A DNA stretch of 8,237 nt, taken from CAYGFH01 sp964356315. Lineage in GTDB: Bacteria; Patescibacteriota; Microgenomatia; UBA10105; UBA927. Below, piece after piece: positions 6,231 to 8,237 of the stretch. The DNA lies in NCBI GenBank assembly GCA_964356315.1, contig CAYHHA010000054.1, forward strand, positions 1 through 8,237, given 5' to 3'. How positions within the stretch are numbered: position 1 is the first letter of the stretch; each line of letters opens with the position of its first letter. Made by a program: the position numbers and the translations under genes. The notes under the pieces were generated by a model. It saw only the letters and a program-made list of their open reading frames with translations, searched no databases and was not told the DNA's origin.

Positions 6231-7160
6231 GTGTATATAAACAGTGAACATTGTATAATACTGCTATCATTCAACCATATTAGTACAATTCAAACATCTC
6301 TTCACAAAATATATTCCACAGATGGTATTGAACTTGATTCTATACTATTTTCTCCATCAAAACCAACGAAAAAAATAGTCATCCATACACATGGAAAAGA
6401 GGGAAATTTCGTACAAAACCATTTTATTAATGTTATGGGAAATAAGTACCCGAATCTTGGGTATGCATTTATGACATATAACAATCGGGGTCATGATTAC
6501 ATGGCAGATTTGTTTAAAAAAACTTCAACTGGATATATGTGGGAGCAGGGTGGATCTGTCTATGACCTATTGGAATCAGCAAAATTTGATTTGGATGGAG
6601 TTATTTCATATGCTCAGCAATTAGGATATTCAGAGATAATTCTTCAAGGACACAGTCTTGGTCCACATAAAATTTGCTATTACATAACTCATACTCCAAA
6701 TCATCCAATTTCTCGTCTAATTTTTCTTACAACCGCAGATATACGTTATCAGTTCGATTCTAGCGTTCAGGATTGGGAACATTTTGCGCTTCTTGCAAAA
6801 CAAATGGTTGATGATGGCAAAGGAAGAGAATTAATGCCAATAATGCTTTGGAGTAATTGTCTAATTTCAGCCGCGTCTTTTTGGAATTACACAAATCCAA
6901 ATACAAATTGCTTCGTTTTTAACGGTACACATCCGGAATTGGAATACAAAAATTTTAACAAAATTACACTACCAATGCTAATTATTAATCCAGAAAATGA
7001 TGTGGCGACAGGAGTTCAACCAGAAAAATATATGGAACTTATCAGACAAAATTCCATCTCCAAACATTTGGAGATGCATATCATAAAAAATGCTGTTCAT
7101 AATTTCTTGGGTAAAGAAGAGGATTTGGTTAACACAATTACATCGTGGCTTATAAAATAA
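6231..7160 (+). CDS. Alpha/beta-fold serine hydrolase, AT-rich
   Basis: A 309-residue alpha/beta hydrolase, probably an esterase, lipase or peptidase of the S33/DUF1749-like kind. The exact substrate is unknown. The core begins at KIYSTDGIELDSILFSPS (27-44). HTHGKEGN (52-59) is the oxyanion-loop HG region, GHSLG (140-144) is the nucleophile elbow with S142, NPENDVATG (253-261) gives the acid D257, and NAVHNF (287-292) gives H290. There is no signal peptide, so it is likely cytoplasmic. The GTG at 6231 is the only usual start codon in frame before the conserved core, but it has no ribosome site, and a perfect TATAAT lies 23 bp inside it. The true start may be a non-standard codon further on. 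Sampled stretches of the gene are about 28-35% G+C, against about 47% in one sampled helicase line, so it may have been acquired. It is divergent from the helicase (31-bp gap) and convergent with the RBBP9-type pair (44-bp gap). Confidence 0.82.
   Translation: MYINSEHCIILLSFNHISTIQTSLHKIYSTDGIELDSILFSPSKPTKKIVIHTHGKEGNFVQNHFINVMGNKYPNLGYAFMTYNNRGHDYMADLFKKTSTGYMWEQGGSVYDLLESAKFDLDGVISYAQQLGYSEIILQGHSLGPHKICYYITHTPNHPISRLIFLTTADIRYQFDSSVQDWEHFALLAKQMVDDGKGRELMPIMLWSNCLISAASFWNYTNPNTNCFVFNGTHPELEYKNFNKITLPMLIINPENDVATGVQPEKYMELIRQNSISKHLEMHIIKNAVHNFLGKEEDLVNTITSWLIK
6254..6259 (+). promoter_or_regulatory. Possible -10 box (TATAAT) for the + strand hydrolase
   Basis: A perfect TATAAT lies in the very AT-rich divergent region, with no good -35 match 16-18 bp upstream (GTGTAT at 6231-6236 is poor). 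If it is used, transcription starts near 6266, downstream of the GTG at 6231, and that GTG cannot be the start codon. The 31-bp gap between the divergent genes is too small for two separate ordinary promoters, so each promoter probably overlaps the opposite gene. Confidence 0.3.
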
Positions 7161-7204
7161 GCTTATTCTTAACACCTCTTTTTTATACTTCTTGTTATCT
7201 TGTT

Positions 7205-7612
7205 TTAAAACACGGTAACATAGAATTCTTTTAAAAGATTTTTTGTGATTCTACTTTCTTCCTCTGTCGCAGGATGTAAAAACGGGGCGACAAAAAATGC
7301 ATTTTTGATCAGTAGTTTGTATTTTTCTATCAGAAAAAGACTAAAGATCGGGCCCAATGAATGTCCAACAAAAATAATTTCCTGATCTTTTGAAAGCACA
7401 GGCAACAAGTTCTCGAATGTCTTCATCCATGAATCTAAGTTTTGCGTCGATGTATACGCCTCAGGAGATAGCTTAGAAACATCTGACCAGTCATCAGTCG
7501 GAAATTGTGGAGCAATTACCGTATGACCCAGTGACTCTAATTCATGTTTCAACCACGGAAACCAAGCTTCTTTTGGTGACCCAAACGTACCATGAACAAA
7601 TAGAAACGTCAT
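7205..7612 (-). CDS. RBBP9/YdeN-type serine hydrolase, C-terminally truncated (probable pseudogene)
   Basis: This 135-residue protein is closely similar to the upstream gene: HGTFGSPKEAWFPWLKHEL (7-25) against HGSYGNPEENWFPWLKKEL. It has the nucleophile elbow GHSLG (83-87, S85) but ends at LLKEFYVTVF. RBBP9-family proteins are about 180-200 residues long and carry the catalytic Asp and His in the last third, so this copy lacks two of three triad residues. The DNA after its stop, read in all three frames, does not recover the missing part. A point nonsense or single frameshift is therefore not enough, and a deletion or replacement is likely. The ATG at 7610-7612 overlaps the TGA of the upstream gene (ATGA), so the two are translationally coupled. 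The break lies next to the AT-rich convergent hydrolase. It may still fold as a scaffold or be dead. Confidence 0.75.
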   Translation of the reverse strand: MTFLFVHGTFGSPKEAWFPWLKHELESLGHTVIAPQFPTDDWSDVSKLSPEAYTSTQNLDSWMKTFENLLPVLSKDQEIIFVGHSLGPIFSLFLIEKYKLLIKNAFFVAPFLHPATEEESRITKNLLKEFYVTVF

Positions 7613-8190
7613 AATTGTTTTTTTATATTTTCGAGGAGCAATGGAAATGTGATATATGATGGATCCCGTGAGACGTTAAAATGTCCGGCATTTTTAACAA
7701 GATGAATAGTCGCATGTAATTTTTTAGCGATTTCCTGTCCATCTTTAGCCGGTATCACATCATTTGTTGACTGGTATACTTCAAAATGCCGGCTACCGGC
7801 TTTTATTTTCTCCCAATGGAGAGGGGTTTCATGAAATGAATCAATTTGACTCGATTTATTTGCATACCAAAGATACTTCATCCATGCTCCCACAAAAAAT
7901 ACGGCGTGCACTGGATGTTGCAATTGCTCGAGCACTCGATAAAGAAAAACGCATCCTCTGCTGTGTCCGACGAATATCGTCTCATCGTTTATGAACTGCG
8001 AGTACTTGGCCAATGTCTCGAGCCACAAAGTTAATTTGTGTCCGCCGTATGAAGCATCTTGCTGCTCCGGAATCTGAAACTGTGGAACAATCACACGACA
8101 ACCAAGATTTTCTAACTCCTTTTTTAACCATGGAAACCAGTTTTCCTCCGGATTTCCATAACTCCCATGAATGATAAAGACGGTTCTCAT
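7609..8190 (-). CDS. RBBP9/YdeN-family alpha/beta serine hydrolase
   Basis: A full-length small serine hydrolase of 193 residues from the ATG at 8188-8190. The fold starts with MRTVFIIHGSYGNPEENWFP, the usual RBBP9/YdeN opening with the HG oxyanion motif. It continues with GHSRG (nucleophile serine at residue 77), STND (aspartate at 144) and NAGHFN (histidine at 170), so the triad is intact. Members of this family are small cytoplasmic hydrolases whose natural substrates are mostly unknown. The frame is open to a GTG at 8211, but I chose the ATG because it gives the family N-terminus and overlaps the TGA of the preceding partial gene as ATGA. The same arrangement joins this gene to the next one. 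The tandem, truncated copy downstream shows a local duplication. Confidence 0.88.
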   Translation of the reverse strand: MRTVFIIHGSYGNPEENWFPWLKKELENLGCRVIVPQFQIPEQQDASYGGHKLTLWLETLAKYSQFINDETIFVGHSRGCVFLYRVLEQLQHPVHAVFFVGAWMKYLWYANKSSQIDSFHETPLHWEKIKAGSRHFEVYQSTNDVIPAKDGQEIAKKLHATIHLVKNAGHFNVSRDPSYITFPLLLENIKKQL

Positions 8191-8237
8191 ATATGTGTGA
8201 CTTGTAACCACTTCATAATTTCCTCAACCAGTTGTTT
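8187..8237 (-). CDS. 3' end of an upstream gene in the hydrolase operon (partial)
   Basis: From the right edge an open frame encodes 16 residues (KQLVEEIMKWLQVTHI) and stops at a TGA that shares ATGA with the start of the RBBP9-type gene. The segment LVEEIMKWL looks like the last helix of an alpha/beta hydrolase, which would fit a third member of the cluster. Sixteen residues are too few to name the family. The overlap and strand are the main support that this is a real coding end. Confidence 0.45.
   Translation of the reverse strand, partial: KQLVEEIMKWLQVTHI

Noticed and set aside
7156..7167. Perfect 12-bp palindrome AATAAGCTTATT between the convergent hydrolase genes, as a terminator
   Set aside because: The stem is too AT-rich and has no loop, and the T run nearby (7180-7185) is separated from it. 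I cannot support a terminator here.
8188..8211. GTG at 8211 as start of the RBBP9-type gene
   Set aside because: It would add seven residues not found in the family and extend into the preceding gene. The ATG at 8190 gives the family N-terminus and an ATGA junction.

Overview
The window looks like a piece of a Candidate Phyla Radiation (Patescibacteria) genome, most likely Microgenomates-like. This is inference. The grounds are an AT-rich, tightly packed gene order, almost no recognisable Shine-Dalgarno sites, FemAB-type cell-wall transferases in tandem, and a surface protein whose cysteine-rich modules and proline/threonine linkers I associate with that group. Stops include TAA and TGA and tryptophan is TGG, so the standard bacterial code applies and TGA is not recoded.

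Left part (1-1088, + strand): the last 46 codons of one FemAB-family gene, a 93-bp gap holding a perfect 8-bp tandem repeat (GGATTATT) that ends 9 bp before the next start codon, and then a complete FemAB-family gene. Only 5 bp separate this gene from the convergent gene that follows.

Centre (1094-6199, - strand): a 1052-codon SF1 (UvrD/PcrA-type) helicase fused to a C-terminal PD-(D/E)XK nuclease with an iron-sulfur cysteine set, so an AddAB/AdnAB-like machine in one chain. Directly downstream is a membrane-anchored extracellular protein with a LamG (concanavalin A-like) C-terminal domain. The helicase gene carries three in-frame segments that do not look like family sequence: an 18-unit heptanucleotide array, a short degenerate second copy of the same heptamer about 570 bp away, and a 72-bp segment bounded by 8-bp inverted repeats. 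These are the most unusual things in the window.

Right part (6231-8237): three alpha/beta serine hydrolases. A notably AT-rich + strand hydrolase with an intact Ser-Asp-His triad runs divergently from the helicase. It converges on a - strand operon of two RBBP9/YdeN-type hydrolases joined by an ATGA overlap. The first of these is complete. The second ends right after the nucleophile half of its fold, next to the AT-rich gene, which suggests a rearrangement. The 3' end of a further - strand gene enters from the right edge and is joined to the RBBP9 gene by another ATGA overlap.

No tRNA, rRNA, CRISPR array, transposase or confident terminator was found. Stretches without a gene are all under 100 bp.
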